From assembly GCF_028683095.1 (NCBI RefSeq), contig NZ_JAJUBC010000003.1:62001-126000 (forward strand): a stretch of DNA of 64,000 bases, given 5' to 3'. This stretch comes from Enterovibrio gelatinilyticus. GTDB lineage: Bacteria; Pseudomonadota; Gammaproteobacteria; Enterobacterales; Vibrionaceae. A model generated the notes under the pieces. That model had not been told where the DNA came from, did not search any database, and saw nothing but the letters and a program-made list of their open reading frames with translations. Below, piece by piece: positions 34,927 through 43,946 of the stretch. The number at the start of each line of letters is the position of its first letter. Within the stretch, counting starts at the first letter, position 1. The position numbers and the translations under genes were made by a program.

Positions 34927-35053
34927 CTCATTAATTCCTGATAACGCATATTATTGCGCATCCTAGCTTGCTGAAGCATGAAGTCAACAGAAGATAGCCA
35001 CTATGTTCGCCGAGTGTTGACGAATAAAGCAATATCTACCTTCTGAGCGTCGA

Positions 35054-35482
35054 CTAAGCAGATGCGTGTGATTTTTTCGACTCTGAAGTCGCTTTAGTTG
35101 TTGCGGCCTTTTCTTCAGTCACAACCTTTAGTGACGGTTCTTCTTTGAGCTTATTTTCACCCAATAACACGCCACCTTTTGCGATGGTGAGTTGCTCGCT
35201 CTGGATCTGGCCTTTCATTTTGCCATTACCTAGAATGTTCACTTCGCGCGCAGCACAAGTTCCTTCGACAAATCCATTGATCGTAACGTGCTCTGCGTAA
35301 ATGTCGCCTTTAAAGTGACCTGTAGAAGAGATAACAACATTGCGAGCACGAATAATGGTACCTTCACCCTGCCCATCAAATTGAATGTCACCTTCCAAAT
35401 CAAACTCGCCGACGACGCGGCACTGTTTTGCCACTAACGACATTGCTGGCATAGACGCAGCACTTTTACCAAACAGACCCAT
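35054..35482 (-). CDS. Bactofilin (polymer-forming cytoskeletal protein)
   Basis: The 142-residue protein has the bactofilin core of short beta-helix repeats (about 25-110: GDIQFDGQGEGTI, GHFKGDIYAEHVTINGFVEGT, GNGKMKGQIQSEQLTI) flanked by a short N-terminus and a disordered Lys/Ala/Ser tail. Bactofilins polymerise without nucleotide and help shape, polarity or cell-wall functions. AAGGAG precedes the start. No peptidase or other typical partner is adjacent. Confidence 0.9.
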   Translation of the reverse strand: MGLFGKSAASMPAMSLVAKQCRVVGEFDLEGDIQFDGQGEGTIIRARNVVISSTGHFKGDIYAEHVTINGFVEGTCAAREVNILGNGKMKGQIQSEQLTIAKGGVLLGENKLKEEPSLKVVTEEKAATTKATSESKKSHASA

Positions 35483-35938
35483 TTACTACTCCTTTAGTCT
35501 CTTCTCGACCTTCGCGAGTGAAAGAGACAAATACTACTTAACGAGATCGTTGAAAGGATCTTATCTGAATATTGACTCATGGTGCGACAAAAATTTTTGC
35601 GATTCAGGCGAAATCACATGGCTGCGACAAATTTACAGCGATTCATTCTGTAAATGATGGTGAATGAGCCCCCAATTCATGATGAGAAGTTAACGGCGAA
35701 GGCGTTTCAGTGAATCGTGGTTGAGTGTGTTAGTGTGCGGTGTTTTCGGTACGGAAGGCCCGCTTCCTGGATATGCCAAGACGAATAAATAAGTGCTAAT
35801 TATCTCGCGAAAACACCATTTAGGCTAAAGATCTATCAGTCGTTTGTGTCTTTTACGCGTTTATCAATATAAGTGATTGATGCCACCACAGTTGATTGCT
35901 ATAACCTCGGGCAATAAGGATTATTCAGAGGCATTACC
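35483..35938. other. 456-base intergenic region between bactofilin and yceH genes
   Basis: No coding frame is supported. It contains two imperfect copies of TGCGACAAA-x-TTT (near 35583 and 35623), a 12-base palindrome CAAAAATTTTTG, and a 7-bp inverted repeat TTTACAG (35632-35638) with CTGTAAA (35648-35654). These lie in the divergent control region of both genes. Confidence 0.4.
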
Positions 35939-36583
35939 ATGGCGATTGAACTTACTCCCCACGAAGCGCGTGTTATCGGTTGTTTGCTTGAGAAAGAAGT
36001 GACAACACCAGAGCTTTATCCGCTAACGCTGAACAGTTTAACTACTGCATCTAATCAGAAGAGTAATCGCGATCCTGTTTATTCACTGACTGAGGCTGAG
36101 GTGCTAGATACCATTGAGCAACTGAAAACCAAACGCATGGTGAGTGATGTGGAAGGCTTCGGAAGCCGAGTAACCAAATACCAACATCGGTTTTGCAACA
36201 CGGAATTCGGTAGCTTGCAGTTTACTACGCAGCAAAAGGGCATTATTTGCGTCCTGTTGCTTCGAGGCCCTCAAACGCCGGGTGAACTTCGCACACGTAC
36301 AAACCGTCTTTGTGAATTTTCTGATGTGAAGGATGTGGAATCTGCACTGATCGCCTTGGTTGAAAAGGGCTATGTGGCACAGCTTCCTCGAGAGCCGGGT
36401 AAACGAGAGAGCCGCTATGTGCATTTATTTGGCTCTGACACACCGGAGACGGAAGCGCAGCCTGTTTTTGACCAAACACCAGGTGAAACGTCTTCTCTTG
36501 CGACTCGTGTTGAAGCGTTAGAGCGCGAAGTAGAAGAACTTAAAGCCTTGGTTAATGAGTTGCTTAACGCTGACGCAGAGTAG
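35939..36583 (+). CDS. yceH: YceH family protein (DUF480, UPF0502)
   Basis: The 214-residue cytoplasmic protein matches the YceH family: two winged-helix-like repeats ([25 protein letters not shown] at the start, then [23 protein letters not shown]) and a C-terminal coiled coil ([18 protein letters not shown]). It probably binds DNA or protein, but its function is not established. It is followed by the GIY-YIG gene 2 bases after the stop, so they likely share a transcript. Confidence 0.92.
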   Translation: MAIELTPHEARVIGCLLEKEVTTPELYPLTLNSLTTASNQKSNRDPVYSLTEAEVLDTIEQLKTKRMVSDVEGFGSRVTKYQHRFCNTEFGSLQFTTQQKGIICVLLLRGPQTPGELRTRTNRLCEFSDVKDVESALIALVEKGYVAQLPREPGKRESRYVHLFGSDTPETEAQPVFDQTPGETSSLATRVEALEREVEELKALVNELLNADAE

Positions 36584-36585
36584 CT

Positions 36586-36948
36586 TTGGTGTCTAGTGCT
36601 AAATGTTCATCAACACCTGTTGATATTCAAACAGGCCATGAGGATACACAACCCCAGACCCAAACGTCATGGTATGTCTATCTCATTCGTACACGCGAAA
36701 ATGCGTTGTATTGCGGTGTGACGACTGATGTTCAGCGTCGGTTTGATGAACATCAACAAAATGGCACGAAAACTGCAAAATATTTGAGAGGCAAACAGCC
36801 TCTCACGCTTGCTTGGTCTCATGAGGTGGGAGCAAAGCAAAAGGCTATGTCGCTTGAGTGGAAAATAAAGCGGCTTGCCAAAAGAGACAAGGAGCGTCTT
36901 TGCAAAGAAAGCGACCTTATCTTGGTCTTATTTAACGACAGACAATAA
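36586..36948 (+). CDS. GIY-YIG nuclease family protein (YhbQ type)
   Basis: The 120-residue protein has a GIY-YIG domain from about residue 29: WYVYLIRTRENALYCGVTTDV, the arginine/histidine helix RRFDEHQ and the later lysine-rich part. E. coli YhbQ is 100 residues, so the first 25 residues are an extra N-terminus, or translation begins later. Either TTG 36586 or GTG 36589 would start it, coupled to yceH; neither has a good binding site. YhbQ-type proteins nick or bind DNA, with a poorly defined role. Confidence 0.82.
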   Translation: MVSSAKCSSTPVDIQTGHEDTQPQTQTSWYVYLIRTRENALYCGVTTDVQRRFDEHQQNGTKTAKYLRGKQPLTLAWSHEVGAKQKAMSLEWKIKRLAKRDKERLCKESDLILVLFNDRQ

Positions 36949-36961
36949 TCTAGGAAATACC

Positions 36962-37510
36962 ATGGCACTTAAAGCAACGGTGTATAAAGCGTCAATCAAT
37001 GTCGCGGACATGACAAGAGGTGTTTACCTCGATCACTCCGTGACGTTGGCGCAGCACCCATCCGAAACCGAAAAACGTATGATGCTTCGCCTTCTTGCGT
37101 GGACTTTATATGCGGATGAGCGTTTGCAGTTTACAAAAGGGCTGTGTGACGAATCAGAGCCAGAGTTGTGGATCAAAAACTATAGTGATGAAATCGAACT
37201 TTGGGTTGAGCTTGGGTTACCAGACGAAAAACGTTTGAAGAAAGCGTGCTCATTGGCAAAAGAAGTCGTGCTGTTTACCTATGACGACCATGCGGCTAAC
37301 GTGTGGAAATCGCAGCAGCTTAATAAGTTACACCCATTCAAAAACTTGACTGTCATTAATATCATGGATGAAGTGTTGGATGCCGCCGCCGCTGCGTCAT
37401 CTCGTACCATGACGATTCAAGCAACGATTGAAGACGGCCAAGTGTGGTTTTCGATTGGCGATGCGGTTGTGTCAATCCAGCCTGATGTCTGGAAAACCGC
37501 AACTCACTAA
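36962..37510 (+). CDS. yaeQ: YaeQ family protein
   Basis: The 182-residue protein matches E. coli YaeQ (181 residues) along its length (MALKATVYKASINVADM, HPSETEKRMMLRLLAW, IELWVELGLPDEKRLKKA). The family has a PD-(D/E)XK nuclease-like fold, but activity is not proven; E. coli YaeQ suppresses loss of RfaH. It follows the GIY-YIG gene by 13 bases and may be the third gene of a yceH operon. Confidence 0.93.
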   Translation: MALKATVYKASINVADMTRGVYLDHSVTLAQHPSETEKRMMLRLLAWTLYADERLQFTKGLCDESEPELWIKNYSDEIELWVELGLPDEKRLKKACSLAKEVVLFTYDDHAANVWKSQQLNKLHPFKNLTVINIMDEVLDAAAAASSRTMTIQATIEDGQVWFSIGDAVVSIQPDVWKTATH

Positions 37511-37536
37511 CCAGAATGCTTTGCATTATGCATTGA

Positions 37537-39783
37537 TTAAGACGCCGGGTAGAGACGCCCGGCTCTTTGTTCTTTGAGTACCACCATCAACGCATCTGAT
37601 GACATTGGCGGATAATAATAGTGGCCTTGTGCAAAGTTACAGCCAATATTGCGCAGTAGCTCTTGTTGATCGATTGTCTCCACGCCCTCAGCAACCACTT
37701 TCAATTGAAGCAGGTTCGCCATGCTCACAACCGCTTGGCAAATCACGAGATCATCTTTAGATTGTGGTAAATCTTTGATGAAACCGCGGTCTATTTTCAC
37801 TGTATTGACGGGGAAGTGTTTAAGATAAGCCAGTGACGAATAGCCGGTACCAAAATCATCAATGGCGAGGCTGATACCGGAAGCGGTAAGCCGGTTTAGA
37901 ATATGTTGGTTACGCTCAAGGTTTTCAATGAACACCTGTTCGGTCAATTCAATTTGTACACGTGACGCTGGAATGTCATAGCGGTTCACCGATCGAATCA
38001 CATAGTCAGCTAAGTAACCATCTTGGAATTCATGGCCTGATACATTGATGGCGATACATTTTGGCGCGCATCGCTCATCTAGCATGCGAGAAAATTCTTT
38101 CAAAGCAGTGTCGACAACCCAATGCCCTAAACGCTGCATCAAGCCGGTTTCCTCTGCTGTTTTAATGATGATGTCAGTGCTGATGGCGGCACCATTTTGT
38201 GACTCCCAACGAACCAGTGCTTCCACACCGACAATTTGTCGCGTTCTTAGGTCGACTTGTGGTTGGAAGTGCAGCTTCAACTCGTCGTTATTGATAGCTT
38301 GGCGTATTGCGCGCTCTAGATCTTTTTTCTGATTGAGTTGTTCTTGCATGGTTTGGTTGTAGGCAACCACTTTGCGATTCCCTAGAGCTTTCGCCTTGTT
38401 CGCTGCGGTATCTGCATGGCGTAACATATCTTCTGCGCGAAGTTGATTGTCATAACGGTAAGCGATACCAATGGCGCAGGTCGTGAGAATGTCGTTGTCT
38501 TCAATATAAAACTCTTCTTCAAAGCACATACGCAATTGATTGGCTTGCATTTCAGCTTCTAACTGTGACGTTCCTGCACACGCTATCATGAAGTGATCAT
38601 TGGTAATTCTTGCCAAGATTGCATGGGGGGGAAGTACGGTTTTAAAGCGTTTAGCCGCTTCAAACAGCAACTGGTCCGCAACGAGGTGCCCATACATATC
38701 ATTCACTTCTTGAAACTTGTCGAGCGCGATACACATCAATACCATTTCTTGGTCTGAGCGAAGGTTTCTCTCTAGATATTGTTCCATCGCAAAGCGGTTG
38801 GGAAGGTGCGTTTGAGGGTCGTGGTTTGCTGTGAACTTGAGTTGGTCTTCCGCTTCTCTTCGCTGGGTTATTTCTTCTTTTAACTTACTCACCATGTTGG
38901 ACTCGGCGCGACGCCCGATAATGTTCACTTCTAATAAATACAATGACATCGCCACGAGTACGGTCACCACAATGCCAGAAATAAAAATTAACATAGGTAG
39001 AGAAAAATAGGCCTGGTCCGAACTGGAGCGTTGCCAAATGGTCAGTTGCCATTGGCCGTTTAGGGCATTGATATCCACACTGTTGATCAGCGCACCATGT
39101 TCTTCTGGGAGTTGGCCAAAGAATGTCGATGAGTCACTACTCAGAATCAAATGTTGTTCGGGTCGAAGAAACTCTTGAGAGATAGCTTCGAGCATCAACT
39201 TGATGTTATAGCTTGCGCCGAGATAGCCAGACACTCTCGAATCAAATGATACCGGATGTAGCATTTCTATCGTGAGCTTGCCATTCACTCCAGGTTGTAT
39301 GTTCGACGTAGAGAGCTTCGAGAGAACCGGAATAGTGTTGAGAGGAACAGACGGTGAAATATTCCAATCAGCATTTTCAGGGTAGGGCGTGAAGTTGTCA
39401 GGCGCAGACCACTGGGGGGTATGCTCGAGATCCAGCCAATAGACACCGGCAAAAAAGGGAAAAGATGAACTAATACCGATGGTACTCCGACGCCAAGTAC
39501 TCTCGCTAATTTCGCCTTTGTTTTGCAAACTATTGGCGAGCCATACAAGGAAATACGCTTCTTTTTGTAAGTTTACCTCAATGGCTCGTTGAACACGGTT
39601 TGTCTCAATGTTCAACATGTGATTTTGCAATTCAAGTTGACGCGATTGCGCGCTGTGATAAAGGGTGAATGTTGAAATCAGAATAAAGGTACAGATGAGA
39701 GCTATTGCTGCCAAAGAAGTCAATCGAGGGGAAGAAGTGGACTGTTCGGAAGTGCGGTCAGATTGACTGATTTCTGATGACAA
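37537..39783 (-). CDS. Membrane GGDEF-EAL protein, probable cyclic-di-GMP phosphodiesterase
   Basis: The 748-residue protein has a membrane helix (about 24-46), a periplasmic sensor domain of CHASE-like length (47-260), a second helix (about 262-285), a degenerate GGDEF domain (about 310-480; the signature reads TNDHF) and a complete EAL domain (about 490-735). The EAL catalytic residues are present: EALVRW, NVSGHE, ELTE, DDFGTGYS, KIDRGF and EGVET. Hydrolysis of cyclic di-GMP controlled by an external signal is expected, with the dead GGDEF domain possibly binding GTP. It is a single gene. Confidence 0.93.
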   Translation of the reverse strand: MSSEISQSDRTSEQSTSSPRLTSLAAIALICTFILISTFTLYHSAQSRQLELQNHMLNIETNRVQRAIEVNLQKEAYFLVWLANSLQNKGEISESTWRRSTIGISSSFPFFAGVYWLDLEHTPQWSAPDNFTPYPENADWNISPSVPLNTIPVLSKLSTSNIQPGVNGKLTIEMLHPVSFDSRVSGYLGASYNIKLMLEAISQEFLRPEQHLILSSDSSTFFGQLPEEHGALINSVDINALNGQWQLTIWQRSSSDQAYFSLPMLIFISGIVVTVLVAMSLYLLEVNIIGRRAESNMVSKLKEEITQRREAEDQLKFTANHDPQTHLPNRFAMEQYLERNLRSDQEMVLMCIALDKFQEVNDMYGHLVADQLLFEAAKRFKTVLPPHAILARITNDHFMIACAGTSQLEAEMQANQLRMCFEEEFYIEDNDILTTCAIGIAYRYDNQLRAEDMLRHADTAANKAKALGNRKVVAYNQTMQEQLNQKKDLERAIRQAINNDELKLHFQPQVDLRTRQIVGVEALVRWESQNGAAISTDIIIKTAEETGLMQRLGHWVVDTALKEFSRMLDERCAPKCIAINVSGHEFQDGYLADYVIRSVNRYDIPASRVQIELTEQVFIENLERNQHILNRLTASGISLAIDDFGTGYSSLAYLKHFPVNTVKIDRGFIKDLPQSKDDLVICQAVVSMANLLQLKVVAEGVETIDQQELLRNIGCNFAQGHYYYPPMSSDALMVVLKEQRAGRLYPAS
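37544..37570 (+). terminator. Possible terminator after yaeQ, inside the end of the EAL gene
   Basis: GCCGGG (37544-37549) and CCCGGC (37558-37563) form a 6-bp GC stem followed by TCTTTGTTCTTTG. It overlaps the last codons of the convergent EAL gene. The tail is not a clean T-run. Confidence 0.4.
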
Positions 39784-39886
39784 AGGATAACCTCACTTGT
39801 GCGTCAAATGTCTCTAAAACAAGTTTAAGTCATAACCTGCAATTCGCAATGTGAGGAGGAGAGAAAGTCTCTAAAATCCAGCATCT

Positions 39887-40705
39887 TCAACGTGATTTGA
39901 GACAGTAAAAGTGCCCTAATGGGCCGTGCCCTTTGCCCAATTTTTGATGACGTGCGTTAACAATCGCGTTAGACAAATATTGTTTTGCTTTATCTACGGA
40001 CGCTTCCACTGAATGCCCTTGGGCGAGAAAAGTCGCGATCGCTGACGACAAGGTGCAGCCAGTACCGTGCGTATTGCGAGACTGAATGCGTGGAGAGGAA
40101 AAGCTTCTCGCACTATCAGCACCAATAAGATAATCGGTTGAGTGGGTTGGATCGTCACTATGCCCACCTTTAATCAGCAACCATTCACAACCTAGTTGCT
40201 GTCGCGCCTTTTGTGTTGTCTTTGTTAAACTCTTAGTCCCTGTTAACTCAGTTAATGCTTCCAATTCAGGTAAGTTGGGGGTGAGTACAGTGCTAATAGG
40301 GTAGAGGTGCTCCTTACAATAGGAAACCGCCTCATGACTTAGAAGTTCACGCCCACTGGTTGACAGCATCACAGGGTCAACGACAATGTTTTTGGCCTTA
40401 TGAGCCAATAGTTGTTCCACTACAACGCGAGTAATCTCGATGTTCGCGAGCATGCCTACTTTGACTGCCGCAACGTTAAAATCAGAGAAAATGGCATTTA
40501 TTTGTGACGCAACAAGTGGTGGGGGCAGAGAAAACACATCATATACGCCCTGCGTGTTTTGAGATGTCACAGCAGTAATCACGGTACATGCATAGCCATT
40601 ATTGGCCGAGATAGTTTTTAGATCAGCTTGAATGCCCGCACCAGCGGAGCTGTCTGAACCCGCAATGGTGAGAATGACGGGAGGAGAAGTTGGGATAGAA
40701 GTCAT
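39887..40705 (-). CDS. thiD: Hydroxymethylpyrimidine/phosphomethylpyrimidine kinase
   Basis: This thiamine-biosynthesis kinase phosphorylates HMP and then HMP-P. The 272-residue protein has the ribokinase-fold signature GSDSSAGAGIQADLK near the start, VDPVMLSTSG in the middle and the anion-hole motif THGTGCTLSSAIA near the end. No other thiamine genes are near, and no TPP riboswitch is visible; it is divergent from an EAL gene. Confidence 0.94.
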   Translation of the reverse strand: MTSIPTSPPVILTIAGSDSSAGAGIQADLKTISANNGYACTVITAVTSQNTQGVYDVFSLPPPLVASQINAIFSDFNVAAVKVGMLANIEITRVVVEQLLAHKAKNIVVDPVMLSTSGRELLSHEAVSYCKEHLYPISTVLTPNLPELEALTELTGTKSLTKTTQKARQQLGCEWLLIKGGHSDDPTHSTDYLIGADSARSFSSPRIQSRNTHGTGCTLSSAIATFLAQGHSVEASVDKAKQYLSNAIVNARHQKLGKGHGPLGHFYCLKSR

Positions 40706-40791
40706 TGTGTTTTCGAACTAAGTCATTTGATTGCGAAAAGCTGATTATTGGTGATTCTAACACAAGTAAGTACGATGACTATCTAAGCGTT

Positions 40792-42441
40792 ATGGGTGCC
40801 TCGATACAAAAATTGATGCTTCGTCTCGGTATTTTTGCATATTTCTTTATCGTAAATGTCCTATTATTAGACTCATCGTTCAGGGATAAAACGGAAGCCT
40901 CAGTGGAATGGCTTAAGAAGCACGCAAAAGCGCTAATTATCATTTTTATATCGGTCCTCTTTTCTTATTTTTCGCAGGTCGTGGTTTCAAACTGGCTTGT
41001 ACAGAAAAAAATACATGAAGACGTTGCAGTTCTCTCTCAGCTATACACCGAGCTTTATCGACAGAGCTTCGATCAAATGCATTCTTTATCAGACACGTTA
41101 CTTTATCGTTGTGATAATGATGATATTGAACTGATGAGTCAGGTAAGGAGTAATAATATCTTTATTGAATATGTCGATCTTCATCTTAACGATGGCAGGT
41201 CTTGTTCAATATATAATAATGAAAAAGCGGGCCGAGCATTAATGGCGTCAGAGCCTGAAAGTATAATTAATTTTGCTCATGTCTCGTTGATATTGAGTGA
41301 AAGTCAATTTGAAGAAATGCGGCTTCATGGCAAAAATGGCATTCTACGATTTGTGTTTCAACAGCCGAAAAACTTCCTTTCCAACTGCGAAAAGTGCCTT
41401 TTCATGGTCGTTCATGTTAACGACAAAGACATCACACTCTATCAGCGTAATGAACAGCCATACCATGAAGTTTACGATGGTAATTTAGGGCAAAATATCG
41501 GCGTGAGATTGTTCATTAATGAAGAAGGCGTAGAGTATTTAGTTGGCGACCTCGTAAACTTGTTCTCAATTTTGGTGGTGTTGATCGGTGCGCTGATTGC
41601 AGTTGGTGTAGAGCTTAACCAGTCCGATAGAAAAGGATTGAGCGGCCTGCTCAATGAAGCGATCGAATCCAATGCTCTGATACCATTTTATCAGCCGATC
41701 GTTCAACCGGTTGAGGGAGGGTATCGTATTGTTGGCGCGGAAGTTCTTGTTCGATGGTTGGCGAGCAATGGTGAATACATTCCTCCAGATACATTTATTC
41801 CTCTTGCTGAGCAGAACGGTTCAATCGATAAAATTACGGATCAATTAATCGATAATGTTCTGGATGACATGAAAAAGCTGTCATTGCCGAAGCACTTTTT
41901 TGTGAGTGTTAATGTTTCTCCCAGTTACTTAGAAAAATCAGATACTGCAACTAAGTTACTCGATAAAATGTCACTGCATGAACTCGATCCCCACCTGCTG
42001 TCGCTTGAGATTACAGAGCGGACGAAATTCAGTGATCTCAATAAAGCTGCTGTTTGTATTGAAGCGCTCACAGAGCATGGTATTTCAATAAAATTAGATG
42101 ACTGTGGTACGGGTTATGGCGCATTTTCATACCTACATATCCTCAATATTGACACCATAAAAATTGACCGAATGTTTGTTGATGGAATCGGATTAGAAGA
42201 TTTCAAAAATACTATTTTGGACTCGATACTCGCATTTGCTCGAGAGTCTAAGTTGCATGTGGTTGCAGAGGGAATTGAAACTAAAGTACAAGCGGAGTAT
42301 TTGATTCGTTCTGGAGTCGAAATGCTTCAAGGTTCCTATTTTGGTGACCCAGCGCCATTTCATGTGTTCAAAAATGACCTCGACAATGACGCGCTAGATG
42401 GTGAGTTACCCATTGCGGTGAGGCCAATTACATCACGTTAA
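40792..42441 (+). CDS. Membrane EAL-domain protein, probable cyclic-di-GMP phosphodiesterase
   Basis: The protein has a hydrophobic N-terminus with two segments (the main one IIIFISVLFSYFSQVVV), a periplasmic domain of the CSS-motif class with cysteine pairs (RSCSIY and NCEKCL), a second membrane helix (FSILVVLIGALIAVGVEL) and a C-terminal EAL domain. The signature reads EVLVRW, and the other catalytic residues (NVSPSY, EITE, DDCGTGYG, KIDRMF, EGIET, QG) are kept, so activity is likely. In E. coli such proteins respond to periplasmic redox state through the cysteines. The start is uncertain; ATG 40792 and ATG 40819 both lack a strong binding site. Confidence 0.87.
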   Translation: MGASIQKLMLRLGIFAYFFIVNVLLLDSSFRDKTEASVEWLKKHAKALIIIFISVLFSYFSQVVVSNWLVQKKIHEDVAVLSQLYTELYRQSFDQMHSLSDTLLYRCDNDDIELMSQVRSNNIFIEYVDLHLNDGRSCSIYNNEKAGRALMASEPESIINFAHVSLILSESQFEEMRLHGKNGILRFVFQQPKNFLSNCEKCLFMVVHVNDKDITLYQRNEQPYHEVYDGNLGQNIGVRLFINEEGVEYLVGDLVNLFSILVVLIGALIAVGVELNQSDRKGLSGLLNEAIESNALIPFYQPIVQPVEGGYRIVGAEVLVRWLASNGEYIPPDTFIPLAEQNGSIDKITDQLIDNVLDDMKKLSLPKHFFVSVNVSPSYLEKSDTATKLLDKMSLHELDPHLLSLEITERTKFSDLNKAAVCIEALTEHGISIKLDDCGTGYGAFSYLHILNIDTIKIDRMFVDGIGLEDFKNTILDSILAFARESKLHVVAEGIETKVQAEYLIRSGVEMLQGSYFGDPAPFHVFKNDLDNDALDGELPIAVRPITSR

Positions 42442-42450
42442 ACGAGATTT

Positions 42451-42496
42451 AGAGGCTAACTAAGAGAGTTGTTCACGACTAAATTGGCCTCTTTCT
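42451..42496 (+). terminator. Possible terminator after the EAL gene; rest of the 346-base gap is featureless
   Basis: AGAGGCTAA (42451-42459) pairs with TTGGCCTCT (42484-42492) with one mismatch and an inner GTTG/CGAC stem, followed by TTTCTCC. Beyond it, to 42787, I see only AT-rich promoter-like sequence ahead of the transporter gene. Confidence 0.45.
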
Positions 42497-42787
42497 CCGT
42501 TGAATTGTCACAGTTAACACCCTGCGAAACAGAAATCCTATTGAAATTCACCTTTCTTTTGATAGATTAGTCAATAAATTCATGTTGTTATCTTTGAGTG
42601 AAAGCAGGTTTATGAGACTAGACTTGAAATATCGGAAAGGAAACAGGGTCTATTTAATGTTGAATTCCTGCTTTCCGTTTTGCTCTGTCAGGCCAGAAAC
42701 ATTATTTAGAGCCGTACACCGAGTTTGAGCTTGCTAGGCGATTAGGCTCTCAGAGCCAAAAGCACAAAAAATTAAGGATGTGTGTTC

Positions 42788-43795
42788 ATGTTTAAATCTT
42801 TTTTTCTCGATAGACGTTGGTTTCATTGGTCTATTCTTGGCACCGCGCTAATCCTGTATGTCACTTGGTATAAAGTCGAAATTGATGTTGAAGTTAATGA
42901 ATGGTTTGGTTCTTTCTACAACCTCGTACAGAAAGCACTGACAACGCCAAACGCAGTTCAATTTGATGAGTTTCTCGCGGCCTGTCTTGAGTTTTTCAAT
43001 ATTGTATCTCTGTACATTATTATCGCTGTTATTTTAGAGTTTTTTGTTCGTCACTATGTCTTTCGCTGGCGTACAGCAATGAATGATTACTACATGTCCA
43101 ATTGGAGTAAAATTCATCACATCGAAGGCGCATCTCAACGTGTTCAGGAAGATACAATGCGTTTTGCACGCATTATGGAAGGGTTGGGCGTGTCTTTTAT
43201 GCGCTCGATAATGACGCTGGTGGCTTTCTTGCCAATCCTTTGGACATTAAGTGAAAACGTCACAGAGCTGCCTTGGATTGGACCAGTAGAACACTCGTTG
43301 GTTTATTTGGCGATTTTGTCCGCCATACTGGGTACTGTGCTGCTTGCTGTGGTGGGGATTAAACTGCCAGGTTTGGAGTTTAAAAACCAGAAAGTAGAAG
43401 CCGCTTATCGAAAAGAGTTGGTATTAGGGGAAGACCACGAATCTCGTGCTGAACCAGAAACGGTTAAAGAACTCTTTCTAAATGTCCGTCGAAATTACTT
43501 CAACCTTTATCGTCACTATCTGTATTTCGATGTTGCTAAGTGGTCATACATTCAGTACACGGTCATCATGCCGTATATTTTTATGGGGCCGACCATTGTT
43601 TCAGGTGCTATTACCCTTGGTGTGTTGCAGCAAATCCTTCGAGCGTTCGGTAAAGTTGAAGATTCTTTCCAATTTCTTGTGCATTCGTGGAGCACGATTG
43701 TTGAGCTTATGTCCATCTACAAGCGCTTGAAAGCGTTTGAAGTACAGATCGATATTGCCATCACGCAAGAGCAAGAAGCCACGCCTAATCAATAA
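42788..43795 (+). CDS. SbmA/BacA-like peptide-antibiotic transporter, short form
   Basis: This inner-membrane protein belongs to the SbmA/BacA family, which imports proline-rich peptides, microcins and related molecules using the proton gradient. Family motifs are strong: FRWRTAMNDYYMSNW, IEGASQRVQEDTMRFAR, VGIKLPGLEFKNQKVEAAYRKELV. The 335 residues are about 70 fewer than E. coli SbmA. The conserved MFKSFF start joins directly to the segment around WSILGTAL, so the first membrane helix of the E. coli protein is missing. Several Vibrio homologues are similarly short as I recall. ATG 42788 has AGGA upstream; GTG 42782 is possible. Confidence 0.88.
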   Translation: MFKSFFLDRRWFHWSILGTALILYVTWYKVEIDVEVNEWFGSFYNLVQKALTTPNAVQFDEFLAACLEFFNIVSLYIIIAVILEFFVRHYVFRWRTAMNDYYMSNWSKIHHIEGASQRVQEDTMRFARIMEGLGVSFMRSIMTLVAFLPILWTLSENVTELPWIGPVEHSLVYLAILSAILGTVLLAVVGIKLPGLEFKNQKVEAAYRKELVLGEDHESRAEPETVKELFLNVRRNYFNLYRHYLYFDVAKWSYIQYTVIMPYIFMGPTIVSGAITLGVLQQILRAFGKVEDSFQFLVHSWSTIVELMSIYKRLKAFEVQIDIAITQEQEATPNQ

Positions 43796-43857
43796 TTTAC
43801 CGTACTCCGTACTCAAGGTGCATTGCATTGATAATGTGATGCACCTTTTGTTTTTGT

Positions 43858-43881
43858 TGTACAAAAAAATATTTTTGTACA
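43858..43881. promoter_or_regulatory. LitR/MlrA-type MerR operator, copy 1
   Basis: TGTACA at 43858-43863 and TGTACA at 43876-43881 are separated by exactly 12 bases and flanked by T and A (TTGTACA-N12-TGTACAA). This matches the operator form recalled for class II LitR of Pseudomonas and MlrA/BluR of E. coli. It lies 66 bases upstream of the ybgA start. Confidence 0.75.
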
Positions 43882-43886
43882 ATTCG

Positions 43887-43892
43887 TGATCC
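43887..43892 (+). promoter_or_regulatory. TGATCC hexamer between the two operators, possible ECF sigma -35 element
   Basis: TGATCC matches the -35 element recalled for the ChrR-controlled RpoE promoters of alphaproteobacteria. A matching -10 element is not clear, so this is only a hint. Confidence 0.2.
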
Positions 43893-43908
43893 TTTTTTCT
43901 GCCGCTGT

Positions 43909-43932
43909 TGTACAAATAATAAAACGTGTACA
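43909..43932. promoter_or_regulatory. LitR/MlrA-type MerR operator, copy 2
   Basis: TGTACA at 43909-43914 and 43927-43932, again 12 bases apart and flanked by T and A. The last half-site ends two bases before the ybgA ribosome binding site (AAGGA, 43935-43939), so a bound protein would block transcription or early elongation. Confidence 0.75.
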
Positions 43933-43946
43933 ACAAGGACGGATTC

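Noticed and set aside
40706-40791. TPP riboswitch upstream of thiD
   Set aside because: Only 86 bases separate thiD from the divergent EAL gene and no THI-box-like motif is visible.
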